DNA from: Axinella damicornis
Lineage: Eukaryota; Porifera; Demospongiae; Axinellida; Axinellidae
Assembly (NCBI GenBank): GCA_963931865.1
Contig: OZ007507.1
Location: 3,192,077 to 3,256,076 of the forward strand
DNA length: 64,000 bases
Direction of reading: 5' to 3'
The notes under the pieces were generated by a model, which saw only the letters and a list, made by a program, of their open reading frames with translations, did no database searches and was not told where the DNA came from. Shown piece after piece: positions 22,213-32,982 of the stretch. The translations under genes were made by a program, and so were the position numbers. Numbering within the stretch: position 1 is the first letter of the stretch; every line of letters starts with the position of its first letter.

Positions 22213-24745
22213 CTTCGCATTCCTCAGCGGCCACCAACAACCTTTTCCTGGTGAAGAAAGGCTGTTGCTTGTCTCCTTCACCGCCTCTCAATGTTTCTTT
22301 GTGTAATGGCGTGGACAGTGAAGAGTACGGAGCTCCAGGCAGTAGAGCACTGCTAGTGGCTGCTCGAGTCTGGGCCAGCAGCGGAGGAGGAGTTGCATCT
22401 TCTCCATCTCCATGAGAAGCCTAATCGACAAAAGTAAACACACAACAAATAAAAGACGTTGAATCTTTGGGTAAAACTAAACTCTCCTCAACAGCCATTC
22501 TTCGCCCGTCGTCATCCTCCTCCACAGGCACGACTTCAGAGGGCCCATCAAGTGCTACTACACCAGTCCACCCACCCAGTACAAAAGAACCAACACAGGA
22601 ATCATTTTTTTAGACATCAGCTCACCAACCCTGACACACCCCCCGTGAACATACACAATTTCAGTACTCATAATCTCTGATCTCTTTCCATTGACAGAGC
22701 ACCTGTGGCAGAGTACCTCAAGCAGGCAATAATAAGTTGACGGCATAAAGACATGTCTGAATCGTGAAACAACAGACACTCAATTAGTCTAGTCAAGATG
22801 CTGTGAAGCTGAATTGTGTGGACTCTGTGAGCATGCATAGACAATGATTGTCCACATTCCTTGTTTCAGGACATAGCAAGGGGGCAACTGCATCTATGCT
22901 ATAGTTACACCCAGATACTTAACCTTGGAAGCAAATTTGGTTGTGATCTTGTGGTCCATGAAGGGTTAAATGACAACAAAGAAAGCCCACATGCACTATA
23001 CAACATGCCATTTTAGACACATGTGAATTAACCCTTTCATAAAGCATCTGATTTGTGAACAAACTTCTGAGTGGTATTTAAGGTCGCGGGCTAGTCTTCG
23101 GCGCATTGCGCAGAGCGGCGCGCACTAAATAGAATACCAGCCTGAAGCACTATACTAACACATGGAGGCAGCCTCACACAAGCTACTAACAATTTTATAC
23201 CACAGAATAAAATCAGAAACATACCTGACAAGTTCATGACAACCACAGCTCACGAGTACCACTCTCGTAGAATGCGGATACGTATAGTTTAGACGGACAG
23301 CTGCTTTGTATCCAGAGCAGGACGCTCGAGTACAAGCAAGAATCACCTTCAAGGACACATTTTAGGCTATACTTGGCTCTGTACTGCCACTATGTTCAGC
23401 GGTTAGACAAAAACTATACGTACCCGCAAAGTACAGTTGCTGGACATCCTGGATCTCTCTTTTGGATTGGTGTCCTTCCGTCAGTCAAACTGGGCTGTGG
23501 TTCAAATAACTTTCGCCCGAACAACAACAGCTTTAGCCAGAGACTTCGCCCATAAAACGTACAACGACGCCTTGGCACGCACTGGCTGCCTCTACACTTT
23601 CCACGATGTCTAATTGACTTCCGCAAAAGGTCAATAGGTTCACGAAAATTGGCAGTACAGCTAGAAAACAATACTCGCGCTTAGCACGCTAATTGAATTA
23701 ATACGCGACTAGCCCGCGACCTTAAGGCTACACACATCAGAGGGATATAAGGCTGCCATGCACTTAGACTTGATGTATCACAACGAGCACGAACAATCTA
23801 CACATCAATCAACGTACCGTTTGCTGCACCCTTTTCTTCAACTGCTTAAGCTGATCTCTTTTTTCACGTTCCTCACGGTCATTCTGCTTCTGCCGCAGTA
23901 CCGAATGTGCAGCTATACAAACGTGTGGAATCAGGGTTAATCACAAAGGGAAAAACAATACTGCTATTAATACACAACACTCCCACACCCCATACCTACT
24001 CATACGCAACACTCCCCATACCTACTGATACGCATCACTCCCCATACCCCATACCTACTGACACACAACACTCCCATACCCCATACCTACTGATACACAA
24101 CACTCCCATACCCCATACCTACTGATACACAACACTCCCATACCCCATACCTACTGATACGCAACACTCCCCATACCTACTGATACGCAACACTCCCCAT
24201 ACCTACTGATACACAACACTCCCATACCCCATACCTACTGATATGCATCACTTCCATATATCTACTGATACGCATCACTCCCATACCCCATACCTCTGAT
24301 ATGTCTCTGCCCTGTCCGATGTACGGACAGCATAGCGATTGTGTCAAAAATAGGTCTGTGTCTGCAAACCAGGCACACATACCTAAAGTGAAGACAGTAA
24401 CCATGTTGAACCGTAAACCAAAGAATATTGTCAGTTACGTAGCACAAAGGGCTCTGTCCTCAAAACAACAAGTACTCCCAACCTTTTAGCAGTGGATTAC
24501 GTTCCAACTTGCTGTGCTAAAACCACCCTAATTGGTATGTTCTATCTAAGTTCCCTAATTTGGTGTTTCAACTGTGTCTCTACCACATAATTTGTACGGC
24601 CACCATTGTACAACAGTGGAAGACTTGCAAGAGCGCTGTACGTCTACAAGACATGTCTATGACATCACTCTAACCTTCCATTCTTCATAAGCAGTGCCTC
24701 TTCTTCTGGGATGTTGCTCACAAGAAGCTCAGCCACACGCCGTTT
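22213..24745 (-). CDS. SCNM1: SCNM1 homologue (sodium channel modifier 1, minor-spliceosome protein), ends incomplete
   Basis: Four minus-strand exons join in phase: 24745-24675 (KRRVAELLVSNIPEEEALLM), 24382-24294 (matrin/U1-type C2H2 zinc finger: YVCLVCRHRPIFDTIAMLSV then HRTGQRH), 23912-23818 (basic coiled coil, RQKQNDREEREKRDQLKQLK) and 22420-22213 (PPLLAQTRAATSSALLPGAP then YSSL and a basic tail). The order and motifs match vertebrate SCNM1 (KKRRV...IPEDEA, a zinc finger, then LLTQTR...SALHRAP...YNS). SCNM1 takes part in pre-mRNA splicing, and in humans is part of the minor spliceosome. The initiating exon and the last exon (W-P-x-G and an acidic end in relatives) were not found. The latter may lie below 22213, beyond the Tc1 relic, or may be lost. 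Confidence 0.88.
23082..23721. mobile_element. TTAA-flanked transposon (piggyBac- or Kolobok-type target), 640 bp
   Basis: The ends GGTCGCGGGCTAGTC and its inverse GACTAGCCCGCGACC are each flanked by TTAA (23078-23081 and 23722-23725). It lies inside the third intron of SCNM1. TTAA duplication is the mark of the piggyBac and Kolobok superfamilies. No transposase is present. A minus-strand open stretch with a donor (about 23235-23358) may be a captured or internal exon piece. Confidence 0.75.
23970..24300. repeat. Minisatellite, 32-bp unit with 26-bp variants
   Basis: About 11 copies of a unit reading actgatacacaacactccca followed by taccccatacct. The shorter form lacks six bases. It abuts the 3' edge (gene sense) of the SCNM1 zinc-finger exon, whose donor is at 24293-24292. 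Confidence 0.92.
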
Positions 24746-25008
24746 CTATATGCACAGAAGGAAACAATCAATGCACAAGTTATATTTGCAGACTACAGTA
24801 TAGTACATACCAAAGATCTAAAGCATGTGTGTGTGCATCCGTGTGTGTGTGACAGACGTGGGTTGTTTGAGGGGTGGGACTAACGCGCAACCTTCGTACT
24901 TTACTATAGACTATAGTGTACTAAGCACGTATTTCCAAAATCTATTTATTGGTGTATTTTCCATTTAAAATGACACAGAAGCAAGGTTATTGCATCATTT
25001 AAAAGCGC

Positions 25009-25377
25009 TTGGCAAGCACTATGAACAAAATTAATGTTAATCCTGGAGGAAAACAGCGTGCAATGGCACGTCAAGTGAAGGAAGGTGGTTTCCGCGGAGG
25101 GCTGCAAATCGTTGTGGTAAGCAGATCGAAGGTTGGACCATCAGCAAAGACGTTCAAGCTGCCGGAAGACCTCAGTGTAATCGATCCTGATGCATAGATG
25201 GATGTTCGCATTGAAGAGCTGGAGAACCTGGCCGTTATGCAGTCGGTGGCGGTACATGCGAAAACGATCCTTGTTGGAGTACCCGAACGTGTTCAAATGA
25301 AAGATCGATGGGGAGGGCTGACCAAACAAGAATGTATTGTGGGAGATGCTACCGGCACTATTGTGATTGGTGCATAG
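25009..25377 (+). pseudogene. RPA-like OB-fold protein remnant with an in-frame stop
   Basis: From ATG 25009 (or 25021) the frame reads a basic segment (INVNPGGKQRAMARQVKEGG), then SKVGPSAKTFKLPEDL and a TAG at 25195. The same frame then continues without a break: MDVRIEELENLAVMQSVAVH, then KTILVGVPERVQ, LTKQECIVGDATGTIVIGA and a TAG at 25375. The VGDATGT block and the strand pattern resemble the OB-fold of RPA1-like proteins multiplied in sponge and cnidarian mobile elements. The two in-frame parts either side of one stop suggest a recent inactivation, or a translated stop. Confidence 0.45.
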
Positions 25378-26103
25378 TCCCATGCAAGACTGTCGTCACT
25401 AGCTACTGTTATTACTTTAGTCAACCGGTTGCCAATCTTCATGTGATCACTTTGTTATATTTCGCAAATATTTGCCTTATCACATGCATACTATGGAAAA
25501 CCTCAGCCCATGATCTATGCAACTGGGGTTCCAAAAGGTCTTCATGTGGTTCTGTAAGAGAGAGGTATTAATACTCGAGGCATAAGTAGTACATAGATTC
25601 ATATTAAGATCAGCTCCTACAGTATGAACTATGAGGGTATGCTAGTAAACATTTTCCTTCACTATATTAGAGCAACGGAGGAGCAGTTCCTTGCAATGAG
25701 GGGGGATGAAGGTGAGCTTGCCGCATATTTCTCAACTGTCTTTATCACCAAGACGTGTACATTTGCCACACCAACGTAGACGTATATGCGTCCCTTCTGT
25801 TAGCACACCCTTCAAGTACTACCAGTAAGAAAGAAACAACAACATCTCCCAGGAATCGAAGTGCACAGAACAGCTTTTGGTATGCAACTAAACATTGCTG
25901 TCAAACTTTCAATGACAATGGGCTCATTGTACCCTTCGTCTCACATCCCTAGGAGTGAATTCCTGCGAGTCATCTCCAAACGGAAAACCAAGAAGCAGCG
26001 ACAAACACCTACAAAAGTTGCAGGATTGTACACTATATACGTATATGTAACAGTTGTAAGTGTACACATTGGTCACTAGTATTGTTCGTATCTCATAATA
26101 GTG

Positions 26104-26251
26104 GATGAGGATCTGTGTCAAGTGTGTCTGGCATGGTTCAACAATGGTGAAGACCACCTATGGTCTGGGTGCGATATGTGCACCACTGGAAGTGTCTTGG
26201 CAACAAGAGGAAACCAAGCAACAAACAGAAATTGTAGGAAGTGAGTTGTTG
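26104..26251 (+). pseudogene. PHD-finger remnant, copy 1 (transposon-associated type)
   Basis: DEDLCQVCLAWFNNGEDHLW then SGCDMC in one frame, followed after a one-base shift by HHWKCLGNKRKPSNKQK. The C-x2-C, W-x-G-C-D-x-C and H-W-x-x-C parts are those of a PHD zinc finger, as often found at the C-terminus of pogo-like DDE transposases. A frameshift splits the finger. Copy 2 at 27374-27521 shares the shift. Confidence 0.5.
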
Positions 26252-26742
26252 ACCAGATATCTAGTTACGGTTTAATTGATGCCCATTGTGCTAGTGTAAT
26301 CAACCCTATACTCATTTTTGTGGTCCTCACTCCCTAACTGCTGCTCTGTACACCTTGCCAGGATCATTGAATCCTTGCCCACACGGTATATATCCCGATC
26401 TACGGTAGTTTCCTAGTGAATTCTCCCAATAGACCAAATTACATCGTAATCTGACATGCTTGACTTTGCCTTCAAATAGAACATATCTTTAACTTGCTGG
26501 AGTACAGCCTTAGCAGGGAAAAATAAGGTTCTTTCAGTGAAGGTCTGCACAATGCTTATCTTTATATGAACTGGAACGGTTTTTTGAACCATGCTTATTT
26601 GGTCCCGCCATCACCAAGCTCCTCCTTTAAACAACGGTGGCACTGCACCTCATCTGCTGTGCGTTACTCTTCCCACACTTCAATTCTGAGGAATTCCTGA
26701 GTGTTTGCTACACGTGCGGAAGTTGGATCAACAGGATCAAAT

Positions 26743-27238
26743 GTTTGTGCTCCCCTTCTCCCAGGACACAGGAATTATTGCAGCAGCCGGGGGCCAAATC
26801 AAAGTTTTGTGCTCCCCTTCTCCCAGGACACAGGAATTATTGCAGCAGCCGGGGGCCAAATCAAAGTTTTGTGCTCCCCTTCTCCCAGGACACAGGAATT
26901 ATTGCAGCAGCCGGGGGCCAAATCAAAGTTTAGTGCTCCCCTTCTCCCAGGACACAGGAATTATTGCAGCAGCCGGGGGCCAAATCAAAGTTTTGTGCTC
27001 CCCTTCTCCCAGGACACAGGAATTATTGCAGCAGCCGGGGGCCAAATCAAAGTTTAGTGCTCCCCTTCTCCCAGGACACAGGAATTATTGCAGCAGCCGG
27101 GGGCCAAATCAAAGTTTTGTGCTCCCCTTCTCCCAGGACACAGGAATTATTGCGGCAGCCGGGGGGCAAATCAAAGTTTTGTGCCCCCTTCTCCCAGGAC
27201 ACAGGAATTATTGCGGCAGCCGGGGGCCAAATCAAAGT
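26743..27238. repeat. Minisatellite, 62-bp unit, about 8 copies
   Basis: The unit contains gctccccttctcccaggac, acaggaattattgc(a/g)gcagcc and gggggccaaatcaaag. 62 is not a multiple of 3, so the array is open in all three forward frames. Those frames should not be read as genes. Confidence 0.95.
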
Positions 27239-27373
27239 ACGCTACACCTCATACTGGCTTTATTATGATGCCATGATTGAAAGTTCAATACAGTCATCTT
27301 ATGCTGGAGCTGTGTTGACAAACTATGTTAAGTAATCCATTAAATATTTGTTTGCCCCCTGTTCATATTTGAT

Positions 27374-27521
27374 GAGGATCTGTGTCAAGTGTGTCTGGCA
27401 CGATTCAACGATGGTGAAGACCACCTATGGTCAGGGTGTGATACGTGCACCACTGGAAGTGTCTTGGCTACAAGAGGAAACCAAGCAACAAACAGAAATT
27501 GCGATGCATAGTATGTAGGAA
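27374..27521 (+). pseudogene. PHD-finger remnant, copy 2
   Basis: Same sequence as 26104-26251 with few changes. It carries a slightly longer end (KQKLRCIVCRK in the shifted frame), giving the final C-x-x-C of the PHD finger. Downstream, both copies share gttgacca...agatatctagttacggttt and atcccgatctacggtagtttcc, so a segment of about 330 bp is duplicated on either side of the minisatellite. Confidence 0.5.
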
Positions 27522-28041
27522 GTGAGCTGTTGACCAAGCTAGATATCTAGTTACGGTTTAATTGATTACCATTGTGCTAGTGCTATCAACCCTATATATC
27601 CCGATCTACGGTAGTTTCCTAGTGAATTCTCCAATACAGTAATCTTCCTTCCACTGCAGGTGCTGGAGCTATGTTGACAAACCACGTTACTCTTGCAAGT
27701 TGTAAAACCATGTCACTCTGCAGCTGAACTGATTTCAAAATCCATGAAATGTTGACATGAGCATCCACTCTATCAAGAGTGCATAAGTAGAACCATCTTA
27801 ACAAGACTTTTGACCTTTGCGAGGAATAGAACACCACCTCCCCTGCCTCCCCCTTCACAGGGCCCGGGGACGGAACCTCACATGGTGTATTATTTCACAC
27901 TATTATTACAATTTTGTCCTAATAATACGCGTTCAGTTTTATTACACTTATTCTTAACTATAAAACTAAGTACAAATTGCACAGTAGACTATTTATTCCA
28001 AAAGAATTTTTTTCGCATGTTGTCCCTCCCAGAAGAGACAG

Positions 28042-28368
28042 GTGGCGGCAGTAAAGCCACTGAGTAAGAGAGAAGAATTTCAAGAGAAATCGAGCCCCAC
28101 CAAAAGACACAAATCTGAGGGAGAAGGGGAAAAGAGAGGAAGGGGAAAGACGAGCACTTTTCAGAGGCCAATTCAACGGCTGTATCCATTAGAGACAACA
28201 GTTCTGGCAATCAAGTTTCTGAAACTAGGCCCACTGTTGTACGGCCAACTCAGATGGCAAAGGACTCCCTGGAAGAGATCCAGGACCCCCCCAGAAGAAA
28301 TTCGAGTCAGGCCAAAGAGAGCGGCAGCACTCAAGGCTAAGGAGCGACTACGTGAGCTGGACTATTGA
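28042..28368 (+). CDS. Uncharacterised basic protein or terminal exon
   Basis: A frame of 108 codons, possibly entered after agaagagacag at about 28041. It starts with a lysine/glutamate-rich segment (KPLSKREEFQEKSSPTKRHK) and ends RPKRAAALKAKERLRELDY. This K/R-rich tail resembles C-termini of integrase- or transposase-type proteins of sponges, but only by composition. No catalytic motif is visible. Confidence 0.3.
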   Translation: MAAVKPLSKREEFQEKSSPTKRHKSEGEGEKRGRGKTSTFQRPIQRLYPLETTVLAIKFLKLGPLLYGQLRWQRTPWKRSRTPPEEIRVRPKRAAALKAKERLRELDY

Positions 28369-28676
28369 TCGTAATTATGTGATTGAATGTTTGGACACTG
28401 TTATTACTTGTTATTTGATCGGTAGTGACCTCCAGTTAGCCATGTTGGCTAACGCGTGGGAGGATGTTGGGAACTCATTTAGTCATTATGTCATGATTAT
28501 GTATTCCCATTACTATATTTGGTTCTGTATCACGAGATCGAGCAGTCCACATGCACTGCATGCTATGTTGAATTTGAGTAAAGATTGTGAACACCTCAGA
28601 AACTAGCTAAAAAGGAACAAAGTTGACTCAATGCAATTATTCGAAGTCTCTTACACACACCTAATAGATTAGTCTT

Positions 28677-30236
28677 TTGGGGGTGGGGCTGCTGTCACAG
28701 TTTTATCGTTCTCTGACTGAGCAAATGGAAAGTTATTGCAGGATTCATCATTTCTCATTCATTTGGAAGCACATGTGCACTTGGAAGTACATGTATGGTA
28801 GCTTGGGAAGTGTCACACGCGTCATCTCGGCTGCTGATAGTGTTCTTATCTATACACACTTGGTGATGGCTTTTCAAGATGTAGACGTCAGAGTCGGCAA
28901 ATTCTGCCATTTGATTGAACAAGGTGACCATCACTTCCCTGAAGCAGTTGTCAATGCACTTTGGGACATGGTATCAGCGGGTCCGTGTTCCTCATGGCCT
29001 CCGGTGACCCTCATGGCCTCCCCTCCAGGCCCGGTGTCCCTCATGGCCTCCCTATCCCTAACCCTAACTCCTAGTACTTCAACCCCTTCCCCAGCCACCC
29101 CTCTAGTCCAAACCTCACTCGCTCGGTCTAAATTTGTTCCCGCACCTACAATTACCCCTGCTGCGACCACTTATAAAGTGCAACCCCAACTAGAGGAATA
29201 TATTCACAACACCAGACAGATCTTAGATAGTAATTTACCCTCCATTTGTGTGCCAGCGTCAGTCAATCTTTCCTCTCAACAAAGACGCACACTACAGACA
29301 CTACAACACTCACGTTCAGAACTTACAATCAAACCAGCAGACAAAAACCTGGGCATCGCTCTTTTAGACACAGACGACTACATTTCCCTCTGCTTGGACG
29401 TACTGAAGGACTCCAACGTATACAGACCCACCCACAATTTTCCTGACTCCGACATTCAACGATTGCTCACTAACTTGCTAGTACACTTCAAGCCTCGGTT
29501 GATGCCTTTTGGTAAAAGACTCTATGAATATCTTACATGCACAACAGACCACGACATTCCCAAATTTTACGGACTTCCAAAAATCCACAAATCGTTCACA
29601 CATCTCCCCCCCATCCGACCTATCATATCCCACACAAATTCACTGTTGTCCCGCTCGGCAAAATTCCTGTCATTTCTGCTTCAGCCACTCGCCACGTCCT
29701 ACCCCGACCACCTCCTCAATTCCACATCGTTGGCCGGTGTCCCTCATGGCCTCCCCTCCAGGCCCGGTGTCCCTCATGGCCTCCCCTCCAGGCCCAGTGT
29801 CCCTCATGGCCTCCCCTCCAGGCCCGGTGTCCCTCATGGCCTCCCCTCCAGGCCCAGTGTCCCTCATGGCCTCCCCTCCAGGCCCGGTGTCCCTCATGGC
29901 CTCCCCTCCAGGCCCGGTGTCCCTCATGGCCTCCCCTCCAGGCCCGGTGTCCCTCATGGCCTCCCCTCCAGGCCCGGTGTCCCTCATGGCCTCCCCTCCA
30001 GGCCCGGTGTCCCTCATGGCCTCCCCTCCAGGCCCGGTGTCCCTCATGGCCTCCCCTCCAGGCCCAGTGTCCCTCATGGCCTCCCCTCCAGGCCCGGTGT
30101 CCCTCATGGCCTCCCTTCCAGGTCCAGTGCCCCTCATGGCCTCCCCTCCAGGCCCGGTGTCCCTCATGGCCTCCCCAAGGTCTCCAGACCTCTCGGCTAC
30201 TCAACTGGAAGACCTACACACAATGGTCAGCAATGA
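28677..30236 (+). mobile_element. Penelope-like reverse transcriptase (N-terminal part), interrupted by a 30-bp minisatellite
   Basis: A 519-codon open frame. Residues about 165-350 carry Penelope-type RT sequence: SELTIKPADKNLGIALLDTD, then [20 protein letters not shown] and IRPIISHTNSLLSRSAKFLS. The KPADKNLG and LPKIHK...RPI motifs are characteristic of Penelope-like elements. After HLLNSTSL, where the catalytic palm should follow, the frame runs into about 15 copies of a 10-residue repeat (GVPHGLPSRP) and then stops, so no catalytic aspartates or GIY-YIG endonuclease are present. A small patch of the same repeat is also found upstream (29001-29050). A second copy of the same RT family lies at 50887-51288. 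Confidence 0.75.
29731..30177. repeat. Minisatellite, 30-bp unit, about 15 copies, inside the RT frame
   Basis: Near-perfect copies of ggcccggtgtccctcatggc plus ctcccctcca. As 30 is a multiple of 3 it is open in several frames on both strands, and the shadow frames are artefacts. Confidence 0.96.
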
Positions 30237-30775
30237 TGCCTTAGCGTCCCTCCTAGGGCTGAATGATTACAGTCTCGAAACCTTTAAGGAGTGGCTTCAA
30301 TTGGACCCTCTCTCCCGGTGCCACCAAAGCTCTCCATAGCCTCCCCTCTAGCCTCTCCAGGTGGAACCCTCCCATCCTGCTGGCACGGAAAGCCATAATT
30401 ATGCTATGGTATTTCCAACATCTTCTGAAATGGCTTCCCGAGGTGTCATTTTATCGACTTGTGCACTCCTACAAAACAAAATATCACCGATATGGTAAAC
30501 TTTGGATCAGGAAGGAATTATTTATCATTTCTCCAGGCCCGGTACCCCTCATGGCCTCCCCAAGGTCACTTCTCCCTCCAGACAGTAACCTCTCTCTCTG
30601 CTACTCAACTTGAAGACCTAACTTTTATGGTAGGCAACAATGCCTTAGCGTCCTGTCTAGGGCTAAAGGATTCCAGTTTTGAAACTTTTGCGGAGTGGCT
30701 AAGAGACCCCCCTCTCGGTGCCACCAAAGCTAATTGTAGCCTAATAAGGCATGCAGCTTTCCACAGATGAAAAAT
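30178..30775 (+). pseudogene. Two diverged copies of an uncharacterised short domain
   Basis: At 30178-30340 one frame gives LSATQLEDLHTMVSNDALAS, then LLGLNDYSLETFKEWL. At 30590-30775 another gives LSATQLEDLTFMVGNNALAS, then CLGLKDSSFETFAEWL. Both are preceded by a unit of the 30-bp repeat (ccctcatggcctccccaagg). The block ends with ggtgccaccaaagct in each. The conserved protein-like pattern over two copies indicates former coding sequence. It has a helical-domain look, but the family is unknown. Confidence 0.4.
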
Positions 30776-30985
30776 TAGTGGTCTTGGATCAGCTTTTAAG
30801 TTGTAGAGTTTTAAAAAAACATTGACGTTAATGGGAATGGCAAAATTCTGTGCTGTGAACATGCTTCTCCCACTTTCTATAGTTGGCAACTCGAGTGAGA
30901 ATCCAAAGTCTCCAATTTTGCAAGAACTGAGGGATATTTTTCAGTTTGAATCCATATAAATCTTAGGAGGGTAAAGACACACCAC

Positions 30986-31141
30986 ATGCATTGGCCACAG
31001 GTGCCACTCACAGCCACAGGATTTGCCTTATCCCTTGCTTTCGAGCCTTTTCCACAGAAGCTTGCGGAAAGGATCAGGTCAGACCAGTATGTGGACATGC
31101 GGGACTTGCTGACGGACAATATCTCCCTACTCCAGCAACTG
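30986..31141 (+). pseudogene. Fragment of a retroelement-type Gag-like protein
   Basis: The frame reads GFALSLAFEPFPQKLAERIR then SDQYVDMRDLLTDNISLLQQ. The P-x-P-x-K-L-x-x-x-I...F/Y-V-D-M-x-x-L-L-x-D-N pattern is one I associate with Gag-like proteins of invertebrate retroelements. It is short, isolated and without partner domains. Confidence 0.3.
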
Positions 31142-32433
31142 GAGACAGTTGTTCCTGTGAGCATGATGGTGCTAAATGTTAGAATCCTCTGAACCAATGG
31201 CCAGTCATGTGGGAAACGACGAGTTGCGTATCATGATATGAAACCACTATTCATGCACTGCGCAAAATCATGCAGTCGTGGATCAAAGTTGTCGTAAAGC
31301 GAGCTGTCCAGTGAGCAACAGGCTATCTATGTGCGAGGTGCAGTGGTGAAACACCCTGTGGCTCTTGGACTCGGTCATAACTGCTGGCATCCCACTCCAA
31401 GGTGCGCAGCCTTCTAGCGATCAGTTGGACTTGCCCCATTCTCCCTTGACGTGTGGTTGCATTATAATTGCTGGGATCCCCCAAGTTGTGCAGTCTTCTA
31501 GTGATGTCAGGCGATCACCACATCCAGTGAACAAGTTTGCTGCGTATATGGTGAGGTATAGGAAGCTGCAGAGATTTCTTGCTTTATTGCAATCGGATGA
31601 TGACAACAGCCCAACACCTGCTGAGTCGTCTGGAACACAACCTCACTCTGTAGCCACTACTGTTGCCTCTCCCATGATCACGCTCTCCCTTGGCAAAGAA
31701 TCCATACACAAACTCACATCCACAGAGCTAATACAGAACACTGGCCTACTGCAGGGCTGTAGATTTCGTTCAACGTGAAGTGGTAAATGACAGTGACAAT
31801 GGTATTGCAGCCTGCGATAACGCACACCTCACTTGACTATATATATTGCAGAGCAGATTTGATATTATCCCCTAGTCTGGACAGAACAATACACAATGGA
31901 CTGTTTCAGGCTGCATCACTGAAATGGCACACTGGACCAATATAACACTAACCCTAACCCGAAGTTAGTCCTAACTGGAGCCAAGAGGAGACTTTGCTGA
32001 GTGGTACAGAGAGTAAAGGAGTCAAGCGAATGAGCTGTTCCAAGATTCTCGGGCACTCAACACGTACAAATGTAAATATATCACCAGTCAAATTAAATGC
32101 ACCATAATTACATTACAGACACTACCATTTAACCACAGAACCAGACTTGTATAATGACTATGGCATTCCATCTGTTTCAAAACTGCACCGATTGTACCAC
32201 GATGAATAATATCTAAAAAAAGCCGCGCTAAAATCGACCGTGCTAAAAAGCAGCGTTAAAATTCACCGCGCTAAGGACTACCGCGTTCAAATCCATAGCA
32301 CCAAAGGAGCGTCTACCGCGCGCTAAAGTTCGGGTACGCAAAATAAAGTTGCGCATGAGCACTGTGGAAGACTGCACATGATCAAAATAACCGACCATAT
32401 TAAAGACCTGAAGCTAGCTGTTGGTTTCAAATT
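31142..32433. other. Repeat-rich intergenic stretch, no secure gene
   Basis: An open frame at 31365-31778 is Ser/Pro/Leu-rich and unrecognised. Around 32215-32335 a loose repeat of ccgcgctaaa/ccgtgctaaa occurs. The sequence cagacactaccatttaaccacagaacca at 32116-32143 recurs at 33460-33487, marking a dispersed repeat. Confidence 0.4.
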
Positions 32434-32544
32434 ATGAGCTCTGAAGCAGGTCGACAGTTAACCGATCTCGAGAAAGATGCGCTGAGCGACGTACTGACTC
32501 GGGCCGGTCTTAGTTGTTTGAAGAACAACTTTCTTCATGAAAAG
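32434..32544 (+). CDS. Possible first exon of an unknown gene
   Basis: ATG at 32434 opens MSSEAGRQLTDLEKDALSDV then LTRAGLSCLKNNFLHEK and ends at a good donor (gtatgt at 32545). The pattern (helical, L-x-x-x-G-L-x-x-L-x-x-x-F) recalls a SAM-like domain start. No following exon was found, and the sequence runs into a 25-bp minisatellite within 160 bp. It may be a stranded exon. Confidence 0.3.
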
Positions 32545-32701
32545 GTATGTTACCTGTCATGGTTAAATGGACCCCCCAAATTGGTTTTCCCCCTCCTGAC
32601 ACATTTGGACCCATCACCAGAAACTACTGGTCCACTGCCTCCTAGTGTGGTATATAGTGGAATGTCAGTGGAAGCAACAGAACATTCCTGGAGAGGACGA
32701 C

Positions 32702-32880
32702 CTCAAACTGGCTTTTCTAGAAGCCACTCAAACTGGCTTTTCTAAAAGCCACTCAAACTGGCTTTTCTAAATGCCATTCAAACTGGCTTTTCTAGAAGCC
32801 ACTCAAACTGGCTTTTCTAGAAGCCACTCAAACTGGCTTTTCTAAAAGTCACTATCACTAAACGGCTTTTCTAAAAGCGA
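32702..32880. repeat. Minisatellite, 25-bp unit, about 7 copies
   Basis: Repeats of ctcaaactggcttttctaga plus agcca. Each unit contains a small palindrome (ggcttttctagaagcc). Confidence 0.9.
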
Positions 32881-32982
32881 CCACTTTACCAAAAGATTTA
32901 TCCAATTATTTCACTGTCTCCTGAGCTTGTCACTAACTCCATGGCTTTTCTAAGTCCACTCATTACACTGAATACTTGAGTT

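Noticed and set aside
26637..27335. Several overlapping frames up to 187 codons
   Set aside because: Produced by the 62-bp minisatellite, which rotates the frame from unit to unit.
29056..29075. Telomere-like ccctaaccctaac
   Set aside because: Only about two units here and near 31950; too short to indicate a telomere or interstitial telomeric array.
29509..30339. Proline- and methionine-rich frames on both strands over the 30-bp array
   Set aside because: Shadow frames of the repeat; only the frame that includes the reverse transcriptase has a recognised domain.
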